Assembly: GCA_017623155.1 (NCBI GenBank)
Contig: JAGAPR010000005.1
Location: forward strand, 55,933-119,932
Length of the DNA stretch: 64,000 bases
Origin: Prevotella sp.
GTDB taxonomy: Bacteria; Bacteroidota; Bacteroidia; Bacteroidales; Bacteroidaceae
Direction: 5' to 3'
The translations under genes were made by a program, and so were the position numbers. Position 1 is the stretch's first letter. Each line of letters opens with the position of its first letter. The notes beneath the pieces are model-generated. The model had not been told where the DNA came from, did not search any database, and saw nothing but the letters and a program-made list of their open reading frames with translations. Shown here one piece after another: positions 18,486 to 27,263 of this stretch.

Positions 18486-19445
18486 ATGGAAAAGCCGTGG
18501 AAATCACATTACAACAGGTCTGACCGCAAGTCGTTCGCCGCGCTTGTTCTCGTTATTGCGGCAACTGTGGCTGCGTTGGTTTTCATGGGAAACGGCAATA
18601 TCGGTGCCCTGTGTTTCGGCCCCGGGAAAAACATTTCTGCCGGCGACAGCTTGGAATTCAGCCGGTATCATGCCGACAATCGCGGTGAGAGGGGATACGG
18701 GAAATACACCGGAACAGGCCGAAACGTCCGATTACATCGACAAAACGAGCCGTATTATGCGGCAGACGAGTGCAAGACCGAGCTTTTTTATTTCGACCCC
18801 AATACCGCCGACAGCACAGCATTGCTGCGTCTCGGACTTCAACCGTGGCAGGTGCGCAATATATATAAGTACAGGGCGCGCGGCGGGATATACCGCAAGC
18901 CCTCGGATTTTGCCCGCCTTTACGGTCTTACGGCCGGCCGATACAAGGCACTTGAACCGTATATCCGCATATCGTCCGACTATAAATCCGCTTCCGTGTT
19001 TGCTGAAGCAGAGCATGACAAGCGCGACAGCTTGAAATATCCCGTTAAAATTGGCGACTCCGAACGTATCGTGCTGAACACCGCCGACACCACCCAATTG
19101 AAGCGCGTGCCGGGAATAGGCAGCGGATTTGCCCGTGCGATAGTGGCTTTTCGCGAGCGTCTTGGCGGATATGTGAGTATTGATCAGCTTGATGAAATCG
19201 ACGATTTCCCGCTCGACGCAAAGCATTTCTTTGTATTGGGCGATAGTAAACCGAGAAAGATTGATGTCAACACGTGTACGCTTGCGCAGATGAAACGCCA
19301 TCCGTACATGGGCTTTTTCCGTGCGAAAGCCATTGTCGATTATCGCCGCATACACGGAGCGTTGACAAATATCGATGAGTTGGCGCTTCATCGCGATTTC
19401 CCCGGGGAGGCCATAAAACGCCTGAAACCATATCTGGAATATTGA
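18486..19445 (+). CDS. Membrane-anchored helix-hairpin-helix (ComEA-like) protein
   Basis: The 319-residue protein has an N-terminal transmembrane helix (about 18-35, FAALVLVIAATVAALVFM) and three helix-hairpin-helix modules. These start FDPNTADSTALLRLGL (about 100), LNTADTTQLKRVPGIGSGFA (about 198) and DVNTCTLAQMKRHPYM (about 261). The repeated NTAD/T-x-L-xx-x-PGIG pattern is that of ComEA DNA receptors for DNA uptake. ComEA usually has one or two such motifs, so three is long. Lone HhH proteins of this type are common in Bacteroidetes and their part in competence is untested. The anaerobic sulfatase maturase starts 15 bases after it. Confidence 0.82.
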   Translation: MEKPWKSHYNRSDRKSFAALVLVIAATVAALVFMGNGNIGALCFGPGKNISAGDSLEFSRYHADNRGERGYGKYTGTGRNVRLHRQNEPYYAADECKTELFYFDPNTADSTALLRLGLQPWQVRNIYKYRARGGIYRKPSDFARLYGLTAGRYKALEPYIRISSDYKSASVFAEAEHDKRDSLKYPVKIGDSERIVLNTADTTQLKRVPGIGSGFARAIVAFRERLGGYVSIDQLDEIDDFPLDAKHFFVLGDSKPRKIDVNTCTLAQMKRHPYMGFFRAKAIVDYRRIHGALTNIDELALHRDFPGEAIKRLKPYLEY

Positions 19446-19460
19446 AACCGTGCCCGGACA

Positions 19461-20648
19461 ATGAACATCTCGCAACCGTTTTCCCGACCTTTTTATGTCA
19501 TGGCGAAGCCCGCCGGCTCGCTGTGCAACCTCTCGTGCCGTTATTGTTACTATCTCGAAAAGAAGAAATACTACGATGAAACGGGCGTTTTTCGCATGTC
19601 GGACGAACTTCTCGAAGATTTCACCCGCCAGTATATCGAGGCTCAGACCATGTCCGAAGTGCTTTTCACGTGGCATGGCGGCGAACCGTTGCTGCGCCCT
19701 CTGTCGTTTTATGAGAAAGCACTGGCGCTGCAACGGCGTTATGCCGGCGGCCGACATACAGACAACTGCATACAGACAAATGGCACGCTCATCACCGACG
19801 AGTGGTGCCGGTTCTTTCGCGACAACGGTTTTCTCGTGGGCGTTTCCATCGACGGCCCGCGCCGGTTTCACGATGCCATGCGCCCAGACTCGTTCGACCG
19901 CGTGCTGCGCGGCATTGAACTGTTGAACAAACACGGTGTGGAGTGGAACGCAATGGCCGTTGTCAACAGTATGAACGTGGATTATCCGATAGAGTTTTAC
20001 AGGTTTTTCAAGTCCGTGGGATGCCGTTATCTGCAGTTTACGCCCGTCGTGGAGCGGCGCGACGATGCAGGAATGCTGATGCCCGGCATGACCGAAGGCG
20101 GTACATTGACATCCACATCCGTATCGCCCGAAAAGTGGGGGCGCTTCCTTTGCACTCTGTTCGACGAGTGGGTGCATCGTGATGTAGGCGAGATTTTCGT
20201 GCAGCTGCTCGATGCCACGCTCGCCAACTGGGCCGGCGTGCCGCCCGGAATATGCTCGCTCTCGCCCGTGTGCGGTCATTCCGCCGCTTTGGAACATAAC
20301 GGCGACTTATATAGCTGCGACCATTTTGTGTTTCCGGAGCACAAACTCGGCAATATACGGCGCGACACGATTACATCGATGATGTACGGCCCACGGCAGA
20401 CAGCTTTCGGAAACGCAAAGCGGGCAAGTCTTCCGCGCCAGTGCCGCGAGTGTGAATATCTTTTTGCCTGCAACGGCGAATGTCCCAAAAACCGCTTCGT
20501 GCGCGACCGCTATGGCAACCCCGGGCTGAACTGGCTCTGCTCAGGATATCATCGCTTCTTCGCCCATGCCGCCCCCTACATGGATTTCATGAAAGCCGAA
20601 CTCGACGCGGGGCGTGCGCCGGCGAATGTTATGAATTGCGAATTTTGA
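19461..20648 (+). CDS. Anaerobic sulfatase-maturating enzyme (radical SAM/SPASM)
   Basis: The 395-residue protein has the radical SAM CxxxCxxC motif at C22, C26, C29 (CNLSCRYCYYLEKKKYY) and the family-typical VSIDGPRRFHDAMRP. A SPASM domain with two further iron-sulfur cluster ligand sets follows (CGHSAALEHNGDLYSCDHF, and CRECEYLFACNGECPKNRF). Such enzymes oxidise a cysteine or serine of sulfatases to formylglycine without oxygen, making them active; Bacteroidetes use them to grow on sulfated glycans and mucin. No sulfatase gene is in this window, so the target lies elsewhere. It may be in an operon with the symporter and HhH genes. Confidence 0.9.
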   Translation: MNISQPFSRPFYVMAKPAGSLCNLSCRYCYYLEKKKYYDETGVFRMSDELLEDFTRQYIEAQTMSEVLFTWHGGEPLLRPLSFYEKALALQRRYAGGRHTDNCIQTNGTLITDEWCRFFRDNGFLVGVSIDGPRRFHDAMRPDSFDRVLRGIELLNKHGVEWNAMAVVNSMNVDYPIEFYRFFKSVGCRYLQFTPVVERRDDAGMLMPGMTEGGTLTSTSVSPEKWGRFLCTLFDEWVHRDVGEIFVQLLDATLANWAGVPPGICSLSPVCGHSAALEHNGDLYSCDHFVFPEHKLGNIRRDTITSMMYGPRQTAFGNAKRASLPRQCRECEYLFACNGECPKNRFVRDRYGNPGLNWLCSGYHRFFAHAAPYMDFMKAELDAGRAPANVMNCEF

Positions 20649-20694
20649 ATTACGAATCTGCGAGTTGTAGGCCGGCGGCCGATGAAAAATCAAT

Positions 20695-20805
20695 GAATTA
20701 CGAATTTGTTACGCGGCCGAAGTAACATTGTTACTTGGTCCAAACCACATCGTTACTACGGCCAAATCACATCGTTACTACGGCCGCGTAACAAATTCGT
20801 AATTC
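20695..20805. repeat. 111-bp palindromic element with four GGCC-core units upstream of priA
   Basis: Perfect 25-bp inverted repeats (20695-20719 and 20781-20805, sharing ACGAATTTGTTACGCGGCCG) enclose a small array. One unit GGCCGAAGTAAC is inverted; three follow as GTTACTTGGTCC and twice GTTACTACGGCC. GGCC (or GTCC) centres lie at 20715, 20738, 20760 and 20782, i.e. 23, 22 and 22 bases apart. AATTACGAATT-type words also flank it at 20648 and 20871-20888. No gene is present in 20649-20937. Confidence 0.85.
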
Positions 20806-20904
20806 AACAATTGGCTGCTGTCGACATTCGTTTCTTCATCACATCGCATCGAAAAACGACCCGTAATTCCCAATTCGTAATTCGTAATTTTGCCGGCAAA
20901 TGAT

Positions 20905-20912
20905 TATCTTTG
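20905..20912 (+). promoter_or_regulatory. -7 promoter box TATCTTTG for priA
   Basis: TATCTTTG followed by GCAC lies 25 bases upstream of the ATG at 20938, which places the start there rather than at the upstream TTG 20890. Confidence 0.6.
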
Positions 20913-20937
20913 CACTGTTTATTCCATAATAAAAGAA

Positions 20938-23214
20938 ATGCTCTACGCGGATATAATATTGCCGTTGCCCCTTGACGGGCTGTTCACATATTCCGTGCCC
21001 GACGGTATGGCCGCCCGGGTGCGCTTCGGCGTGCGCGTGTCGGTGCCGTTCGGGAAGTCAAAGGTGCATGTGGGCATCGTGGCGCGCATGCACGGTGACA
21101 CGCCGCAGGGATATACCGTGAAGTCGATATTGCGCGTGCTCGACGATGCTCCCGTGGTGCTCGATGCCCAATACAACTTGTGGCGTTGGATATCCGATTA
21201 CTACATGTCGCCCGTCGGCGAGGTGTATAAGGCCGCTCTGCCCTCGGGCCTGAAAGCCGAAGACGGATACAAGCCGCGGAAAGAGCTCTATGTGCGCCTT
21301 GCCCCGGCCTTTTGCGACGAGCGGTCGCTGAGCGTGGCGTTCGAGATGCTGCGCCGTGCCGACAAGCAACGCCGCGCACTTACCGAATATCTGTCGCTCG
21401 CTTACGGTGAGAATCTCTCCTCCGAGGCTTTGGCCGGGGCACAGACGGACATCACCCGCGAGGAACTCATGAACTCGGGACATATCGACGTGGGGGCGGT
21501 GACGGCACTCGTGAAGCGTGGAATATTCGAGACCTACGAGCGAGAGGTGGGCAGGCTCAACCAAGGCGGCACTCCGCATCCCGAATGGATAAAGCCCCTC
21601 AGCGGGCATCAGCAGGAGGCTTACAACAAGATTGTGTTCTCCTTTCTGCAAAAAGAGGTCGCCCTGCTGCACGGAGTGACGTCGAGCGGCAAGACAGAGA
21701 TATACATCCACCTCATCCAAAAGGAGATAGACAGCGGGCGGCAGGTGCTCTATCTGCTGCCCGAAATAGCCCTCACGGTGCAGATAATGGAGCGGTTGCG
21801 CGCCGTGTTCGGCAATCGTCTCGGCATATATCACTCCAAATACTCCGATGCCGAGCGTGTGGAGATATGGCAGAAACAGCTCTCCGCCGCCCCCTACGAC
21901 ATCATCCTCGGCGCGCGCTCGGCCGTATTGCTGCCTTTCAGTCGCCTCGGCCTTGTGATAGTGGACGAGGAGCACGAGAGCAGTTATAAGCAACAAGACC
22001 CCGCCCCGCGCTATCATGCCCGCAGCGCGGCAATAATGCTCGCCCGCAGCATGGGCGCGAAGACACTTCTCGGCACGGCAACGCCTTCGATGGAGACATG
22101 GCATAACGCCACGGTGACGGGCAAATACGCGCTCGTGCAGCTCACGGAGAGATACAAAGGGGTGGAACTTCCAGAGATACAGGTGGTCGACATCAAAGAC
22201 CTTCGCCACCGGAAGATGATGCGCGGCCCGTTTTCCCCGCTGCTGCTCGCCAAAGTTCGCGAGGCAATAGAGCGCGGAGAGCAGGCTATTCTGTTTCAGA
22301 ACCGACGCGGCTTCGCCCCGATGATAGAGTGCAAACAGTGCGGGTGGGTGCCACGGTGCGAGCATTGCGACGTCAGTCTGACGCTGCACCGCAATATGAA
22401 TGCCCTTACATGCCATTATTGCGGATTTACATACTCGGTGCCGCAAGAGTGTCCCGCCTGCGGAAACACCGATCTTAAAAGCCGCGGGGCCGGCACAGAG
22501 AAGATAGAAGACATTATCCGCGACATATTCCCCGAGGCACGGGTGGCTCGTATGGACCTCGACACCACACGCACAAGGAACGCCTACGGCAGGATAATAG
22601 ACGACTTCTCGGCCGGCAAGACAAACATTCTCGTCGGCACGCAGATGATAAGCAAGGGACTTGATTTCGGCAAGGTGAGTGTCGTGGGGATACTTGATGC
22701 CGACTCGATGATGAACTACCCCGATTTCAGAGCCTACGAACAGGCTTTCATGATGATGGCTCAAGTGGCCGGAAGAGCGGGTAGGCGGGGGCGGAGAGGA
22801 CTTGTCGTGTTACAGACAAAGAGTCCCGATGTGCCGCTGATAAGTCAGGTGGTGCACAACGATTACCGCTCGCTCTACGCCGATTTGACAGTTGAGCGTC
22901 GCACGTTTCACTATCCGCCGTTTTACAGCCTTATATATATCTACCTGAAACATCGCGACGACAACACCGTGAACACGGCCTCGATAGAACTCGGGAGTAT
23001 GCTGCGCTCATGGTTTACCGACCGAGTGCTTGGTCCCGACAAACCCGCAGTGGCGAAAGTCAAGACTCTGAACATAAGAAAAATCGTGCTTAAACTCGAG
23101 CCGGGAATAGACCGCCGCACCGTGCGTCGCTACCTGATAATGGCCCGCGACCGTCTCACCTCCGATAAGCGTTACGCCTCGTTGCAGGTTTACTTCGATG
23201 TGGATCCGGGGTGA
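20938..23214 (+). CDS. priA: Primosomal replication protein PriA (3'-5' helicase)
   Basis: PriA reloads the replisome at repaired forks. The 758-residue protein begins MLYADIILPLPLDGLFTYSVP, the DNA-binding N-terminal domain. The helicase core has Walker A HGVTSSGKTEIY, the DEEH box (VIVDEEHESSYKQ), GTATPSMETW and, late in the core, QVAGRAGRRGRRG. Zinc-binding cysteines are in CKQCGWVPRCEHCDVSL, CHYCGF and CPACGN. The start is set by the promoter at 20905. It is a single-gene unit bounded by the GGCC-unit element upstream and a hairpin downstream. Confidence 0.95.
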   Translation: MLYADIILPLPLDGLFTYSVPDGMAARVRFGVRVSVPFGKSKVHVGIVARMHGDTPQGYTVKSILRVLDDAPVVLDAQYNLWRWISDYYMSPVGEVYKAALPSGLKAEDGYKPRKELYVRLAPAFCDERSLSVAFEMLRRADKQRRALTEYLSLAYGENLSSEALAGAQTDITREELMNSGHIDVGAVTALVKRGIFETYEREVGRLNQGGTPHPEWIKPLSGHQQEAYNKIVFSFLQKEVALLHGVTSSGKTEIYIHLIQKEIDSGRQVLYLLPEIALTVQIMERLRAVFGNRLGIYHSKYSDAERVEIWQKQLSAAPYDIILGARSAVLLPFSRLGLVIVDEEHESSYKQQDPAPRYHARSAAIMLARSMGAKTLLGTATPSMETWHNATVTGKYALVQLTERYKGVELPEIQVVDIKDLRHRKMMRGPFSPLLLAKVREAIERGEQAILFQNRRGFAPMIECKQCGWVPRCEHCDVSLTLHRNMNALTCHYCGFTYSVPQECPACGNTDLKSRGAGTEKIEDIIRDIFPEARVARMDLDTTRTRNAYGRIIDDFSAGKTNILVGTQMISKGLDFGKVSVVGILDADSMMNYPDFRAYEQAFMMMAQVAGRAGRRGRRGLVVLQTKSPDVPLISQVVHNDYRSLYADLTVERRTFHYPPFYSLIYIYLKHRDDNTVNTASIELGSMLRSWFTDRVLGPDKPAVAKVKTLNIRKIVLKLEPGIDRRTVRRYLIMARDRLTSDKRYASLQVYFDVDPG

Positions 23215-23234
23215 CGGAATTACGAATTTTGAAT

Positions 23235-23267
23235 TACGAGTTGTCGGCCTTTGGCCGACAACTCGTA
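23235..23267. terminator. Bidirectional hairpin between priA and the FadL-type gene
   Basis: A perfect 15-bp stem (TACGAGTTGTCGGCC and complement) closes on TTT. It is preceded by GAATTACGAATTTTGAATTACGAG-like words, split here as GAATTACGA plus ATTACGAG, related to the element upstream of priA, and again ends in a GGCC. It can end both convergent genes. Confidence 0.7.
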
Positions 23268-23274
23268 TCCGTAA

Positions 23275-24783
23275 TTACAATTTCAAGTCCACTCCGAGAC
23301 CGATTACACGGTTGGAACGAGTGAAAGAGTTTGTCGTTACGGCCGGAGCTGTGCCGGAAGTCATGTCGTAATCGTCATAAAGAGTCTGGAACCAAGCGGC
23401 GTTTATTTTCACTTTCTCGCTCACTTGCACGCCAATGCCCAATCCGTAAGAGTATGAGCTGACATTGAAGCTGATGTCGTTCATGCCCTTGTCTTTCATG
23501 TCGTATGCCGTGCGCTGCATTCCCGCACTCACCTGCACACGCTTGCAGATGTCGTACTCGGCTCCAAACAGATACTCGTTGCTGTCGCCGAGCATGTTTT
23601 TGGTGAATTGCTCCGTGTCGGCATCGAAGTAGTGATGCCATCCGGCCATCACGCGCAGACTCGGGGTAAGCTCGTATTGCGCTCCCACTGTGAGCAGGGC
23701 GGGAGTGTCTTCGGCCACCTTATTGCCGTCGGCATACTTGTCGAGCAGCGATATACCCTTTGCACTGGCACTGTTTGCCGACTTGTTCTTGAGTCGCATG
23801 CGGGTCTTGAACTCGTATTTCGCCGCGAGGTTGAGACGTCCTGTCTTGTAGTCGACACCGATAATAGGAGCCACGCCCCAACCGGTCTGGTCGCAGTTCA
23901 GCTCGATGTCCTGTGTGGCTACGGACAATGTTCTTGTCTGTGCGGCAGCCTGCTTAAGTCCTTCCGCAGCCTGTGCGTTACCCATGCCCTCCATCATTCC
24001 GGCATATTGCAGCAGTTGCGATGTGAGTTCTCCGAAGTGTTCGGTGGCCGAAACCATGCTCGACGCGCCGTCTTTTATGTGTTCCACGCTGATGTTTTTC
24101 ACATATCCGTAGTAGTTTGCCGTGCCGTACAGCATGCGCAATCCACCGTATACGCTGAGGTTGTCGGTCAGTTTGTATGCCGCTCCGAGCGTAAATCCGT
24201 AGTAATACTGCCGTCCGCGCATGTAAGAATCGTAATTGTATTTGCTTCCCATTGCATGATTTGCCATGCCGGGGATGCCCAATGCACCGAGAGTGCCGTA
24301 CAGTCCGTTCACAGCGTCCTTGTATGTTGTCACGCCGGCCACTACCTGTTCGAACGAACCGAGCCCGTTGTCAAATTCGCATTTGCCTCCTCCACCGGTG
24401 ATGGCGAAGCCGAATTGCAAGCTCCATTTGCCTTTGTTGTAAGCCGCTTGCAGCGATGGTATAATCGGAGCGTCGGCCTTTCCCTTGAACTCGCGCGTGG
24501 TTTCGCCGAGATGATTTACGTTGTTTACGAAGAGCGGAAAGCCCGTCAGCACTGTTCTCGTCTGCTTGGCACTCTGCAAGTTCAGCGATATGTATGTGCC
24601 TTCGCCGAGGAATATCACGCCGGCGGGGTTGCTGTATACGCCGTCAATGCCTATTGCCGCGTCGCGTGCGGGGTTTCTGAGGAATGCTACATTCTGGTTT
24701 GTGTTTGTAAGCAGTCCGCCTGCCATAACCTGATTTGCCACGGAAATCAATGCGGCGGCAAATGCAATTTTTAACGTTTTCAT
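23275..24783 (-). CDS. OmpP1/FadL/TodX-type outer-membrane transport protein
   Basis: The 502-residue protein has a signal peptide (MKTLKIAFAAALISVANQVMA) directly followed by GGLLTNTNQNVAFLRNPARD and SNPAGVIFLGEGTYIS, the N-terminal hatch pattern of FadL-family channels (NPA...). The rest alternates in strand-like fashion and ends GLGVDLKL, as expected of a 14-strand barrel. FadL channels take up long-chain fatty acids or other hydrophobic molecules across the outer membrane; a fatty acid-CoA ligase gene lies 8 kb away but not in the same unit. The substrate is an inference. Confidence 0.88.
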   Translation of the reverse strand: MKTLKIAFAAALISVANQVMAGGLLTNTNQNVAFLRNPARDAAIGIDGVYSNPAGVIFLGEGTYISLNLQSAKQTRTVLTGFPLFVNNVNHLGETTREFKGKADAPIIPSLQAAYNKGKWSLQFGFAITGGGGKCEFDNGLGSFEQVVAGVTTYKDAVNGLYGTLGALGIPGMANHAMGSKYNYDSYMRGRQYYYGFTLGAAYKLTDNLSVYGGLRMLYGTANYYGYVKNISVEHIKDGASSMVSATEHFGELTSQLLQYAGMMEGMGNAQAAEGLKQAAAQTRTLSVATQDIELNCDQTGWGVAPIIGVDYKTGRLNLAAKYEFKTRMRLKNKSANSASAKGISLLDKYADGNKVAEDTPALLTVGAQYELTPSLRVMAGWHHYFDADTEQFTKNMLGDSNEYLFGAEYDICKRVQVSAGMQRTAYDMKDKGMNDISFNVSSYSYGLGIGVQVSEKVKINAAWFQTLYDDYDMTSGTAPAVTTNSFTRSNRVIGLGVDLKL

Positions 24784-24808
24784 TCTGTTTATGTTTTAAA
24801 ATTGGTTG

Positions 24809-24816
24809 CAAAAGTA
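24809..24816 (-). promoter_or_regulatory. -7 promoter box TACTTTTG for the FadL-type gene
   Basis: TACTTTTG on the reverse strand is 26 bases upstream of the start codon. No clear -33 box was found at the right distance. Confidence 0.5.
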
Positions 24817-24935
24817 AATAAATTGTTCTTTATTTCCGTAAAACAAGAACTTTTATTAAAGATAATTAACATTGAATATATCTAAAACTTTTGCGCTTAC
24901 CACTCTTCACTCATTGCTGTCCGGCATATGTTTTT

Positions 24936-24949
24936 AACTCACGTGAGTT
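24936..24949. promoter_or_regulatory. Perfect 14-bp palindrome, possible operator
   Basis: AACTCACGTGAGTT is fully symmetric and lies in the divergent region between the FadL-type and 7TM-HD genes, 126 bases upstream of the latter. Such symmetry fits a dimeric repressor site. No regulator is assigned. Confidence 0.35.
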
Positions 24950-25074
24950 TGCAGGCGATGGCTGCATTAATACCGATAACTCCTGCAAGATAAATAAAAA
25001 GTGCCTGTTAAAAACGGCAAATGTCGTTTTTTTTGTTTAACTTCGCACCTTATAAGTACATATTAATATATATT

Positions 25075-27126
25075 ATGAGTAATTTCAGCCTTAGATACGA
25101 CTTGACATTGCGCAGTGTGTTGGTGCGCATCGCGATTATTGTAGGTGCTGTGATTGTCACAATCTGGGCAATGCCCGGCGACAGTGCGGCCAACTTTAAC
25201 GCCGAACAGGGACGCCCTTGGCGGTATGGCGACTTCACGGCACCGTTCGATTTTCCGATATATAAGTCAAAAGAGAGGGTGAAACGCGAGCGCGACAGTC
25301 TCATGAGAGAGTATCAGCCATACTACAATTACAACAGCGAGATAGAGGGACAGCAGGTGCGTAAGTTCGTATCCGACTTCTCCGACGGCATTCCCGGGCT
25401 TACGGACGATTTCATAAGTATCATCGCCAACCGTCTGCACAGTATTTATCGCCGCGGAATAATAAGTTCGGCGGCATATTCGAAACTGGGTGGCGACACG
25501 CTGAAAACAATACGGGTGGTGAGCGGAAAGAACGCTGTGGCCGTGAGTTTGGCAAGTATTTACTCGGAAAAGGCTGCATACGAGCAGCTTTTTCTCGACA
25601 AAACTCTGGCCGAACACCGTCAGGCATTGCAGCGATGCAACCTCAACTCGTATATCGTTCCCAATCTGATGTATGATAAGGAACGTAGCGATGCCTCGTT
25701 GACAGACCTTCTGAACACCATCCCCTTGGCCGGCGGCATGGTGCAAAAGGGACAGAAAATCATCGGCCACGGCGATATCGTGAGTGAAGAAGTATACAGA
25801 ATACTCGAATCTTTCAAGCTCGAGACGGCGAAAAGAAACCGCAATCCGATGCAGATGCAGCTCACCGTTGTTGGCGAGACCGTGTACGTGGCACTCTTCC
25901 TGATATGTTTCACCATCTATCTCACGCTCTTCAGAAAAGACTATTTCGAGAAACCGAGGAGCATAGCCATGCTTTATTCGCTGATAGTGATATTCGTGTT
26001 GCTCACATCGGTGCTGGTAAGAAACAATATAGGGCACGTATATATGTTGCCATACGCCATGGTGCCCGTGTTTGTAAGGGTGTTCATGGACTCCCGCACG
26101 GCCTTTATCACTCACTTTACGATGGTTATGATATGCGCCTGTATGCTGCAATATCAGTTTGAATTTGTGGTTGTTCAGTCGCTGGCGGGCCTTGTCGCAA
26201 TCTATTCGCTGCGGCAATTGGAGTATCGTTCACAGCTTTTCAAGACCGCGCTGATGGTGGGTATTGTGGCAATGGGCGTCAATGCGGCTTTCGATTTGAT
26301 ACGGGCGTCAACATTGAGCGACTTCGATTCGAGCACATATAATTATATAATAGTAAACAGTATCATGTTGCTCTTTGCTTATCCGCTGCTGTATCTCATG
26401 GAAAAAATGTTCGGATTTACATCGGATATCACGCTGATAGAACTGTCTAACACAAGCAATCCGCTGTTGCGGCGCATGAGCGAGGTGGCACCCGGAACGT
26501 TTCAGCACTCCATCATGGTGGGAAACCTTGCCGCGGCGGTGGCAAACAAGATTGGGGCGAAGAGCCAGCTTGTGCGTACGGGAGCTTTATATCACGACAT
26601 AGGAAAGATGTCCAACCCGATATATTTCACTGAAAACCAGTCGGGAGTGAACCCGCATGGCAGCCTTTCGAGCATAGACAGCGCACAGATAATAATCAGT
26701 CACGTCACCGAAGGACTTAAAATGGCCGAGAAAGCCAATCTGCCGGCTGTCATAAAAGATTTTATCAGTACGCATCACGGCCTCGGAAAGGCCAAGTATT
26801 TCTACATGAAATACAAGAACGAACACCCGGACACCGATGTGGATGAACTGTTGTTCACCTATATCGGTCCCAATCCGTTTACCAAGGAACAGGCAATTCT
26901 GATGATGGCCGACACGGTAGAGGCTGCATCGCGCTCGCTGCCGGACTATACGGAAAAGTCTATTCGCGACCTTGTCAACCGTCTTATAGACGGACAATTG
27001 GCCGACGGATACTTCCGCGAGTGTCCTATCACGTTCAGGGATATAGCATACGCCAAGACGGTGATGATAGACAAGTTGAAGACGATGTATCATACAAGAG
27101 TCAGTTATCCATCGGAAAAAGCATAG
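25075..27126 (+). CDS. 7TM-HD domain phosphodiesterase (PgpH/YqfF family)
   Basis: The 683-residue inner-membrane protein has an N-terminal membrane helix, a 7TMR-type extracellular region (about 60-260), seven transmembrane helices (about 270-460), and a cytoplasmic HD domain. The HD residues H478 (TFQHSIMVGNLA) and H507-D508 (LYHDIGKMSNP) are visible. Characterised relatives such as PgpH degrade cyclic di-AMP, so this may control that second messenger; the sequence shows only the family. ATG 25075 is chosen because the longer frame from 25021 adds a poorly supported 18-residue extension and because MSNFSLRYDLTLR resembles a cytoplasmic start. gltX follows. Confidence 0.88.
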   Translation: MSNFSLRYDLTLRSVLVRIAIIVGAVIVTIWAMPGDSAANFNAEQGRPWRYGDFTAPFDFPIYKSKERVKRERDSLMREYQPYYNYNSEIEGQQVRKFVSDFSDGIPGLTDDFISIIANRLHSIYRRGIISSAAYSKLGGDTLKTIRVVSGKNAVAVSLASIYSEKAAYEQLFLDKTLAEHRQALQRCNLNSYIVPNLMYDKERSDASLTDLLNTIPLAGGMVQKGQKIIGHGDIVSEEVYRILESFKLETAKRNRNPMQMQLTVVGETVYVALFLICFTIYLTLFRKDYFEKPRSIAMLYSLIVIFVLLTSVLVRNNIGHVYMLPYAMVPVFVRVFMDSRTAFITHFTMVMICACMLQYQFEFVVVQSLAGLVAIYSLRQLEYRSQLFKTALMVGIVAMGVNAAFDLIRASTLSDFDSSTYNYIIVNSIMLLFAYPLLYLMEKMFGFTSDITLIELSNTSNPLLRRMSEVAPGTFQHSIMVGNLAAAVANKIGAKSQLVRTGALYHDIGKMSNPIYFTENQSGVNPHGSLSSIDSAQIIISHVTEGLKMAEKANLPAVIKDFISTHHGLGKAKYFYMKYKNEHPDTDVDELLFTYIGPNPFTKEQAILMMADTVEAASRSLPDYTEKSIRDLVNRLIDGQLADGYFRECPITFRDIAYAKTVMIDKLKTMYHTRVSYPSEKA

Positions 27127-27219
27127 CCCGACCACCCGTGAAGCGCCATTATGATATATTAAAAGATGTGGATGACAGCGAAAATACGGGAAAAAGCAAT
27201 GTAAATGAAAAAAAAAGTG

Positions 27220-27227
27220 TAATTTTG
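27220..27227 (+). promoter_or_regulatory. -7 promoter box TAATTTTG for gltX
   Basis: TAATTTTG followed by GCAA is 36 bases upstream of the gltX ATG. The upstream 20 bases are A-rich with no TTTG. Confidence 0.55.
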
Positions 27228-27263
27228 CAAAAAATATTTGCTTGTATTTAATTATCTTAAAAA

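Noticed and set aside
21058-22764. 568-codon minus-strand frame
   Set aside because: Antisense to priA, which is certain from its helicase motifs.
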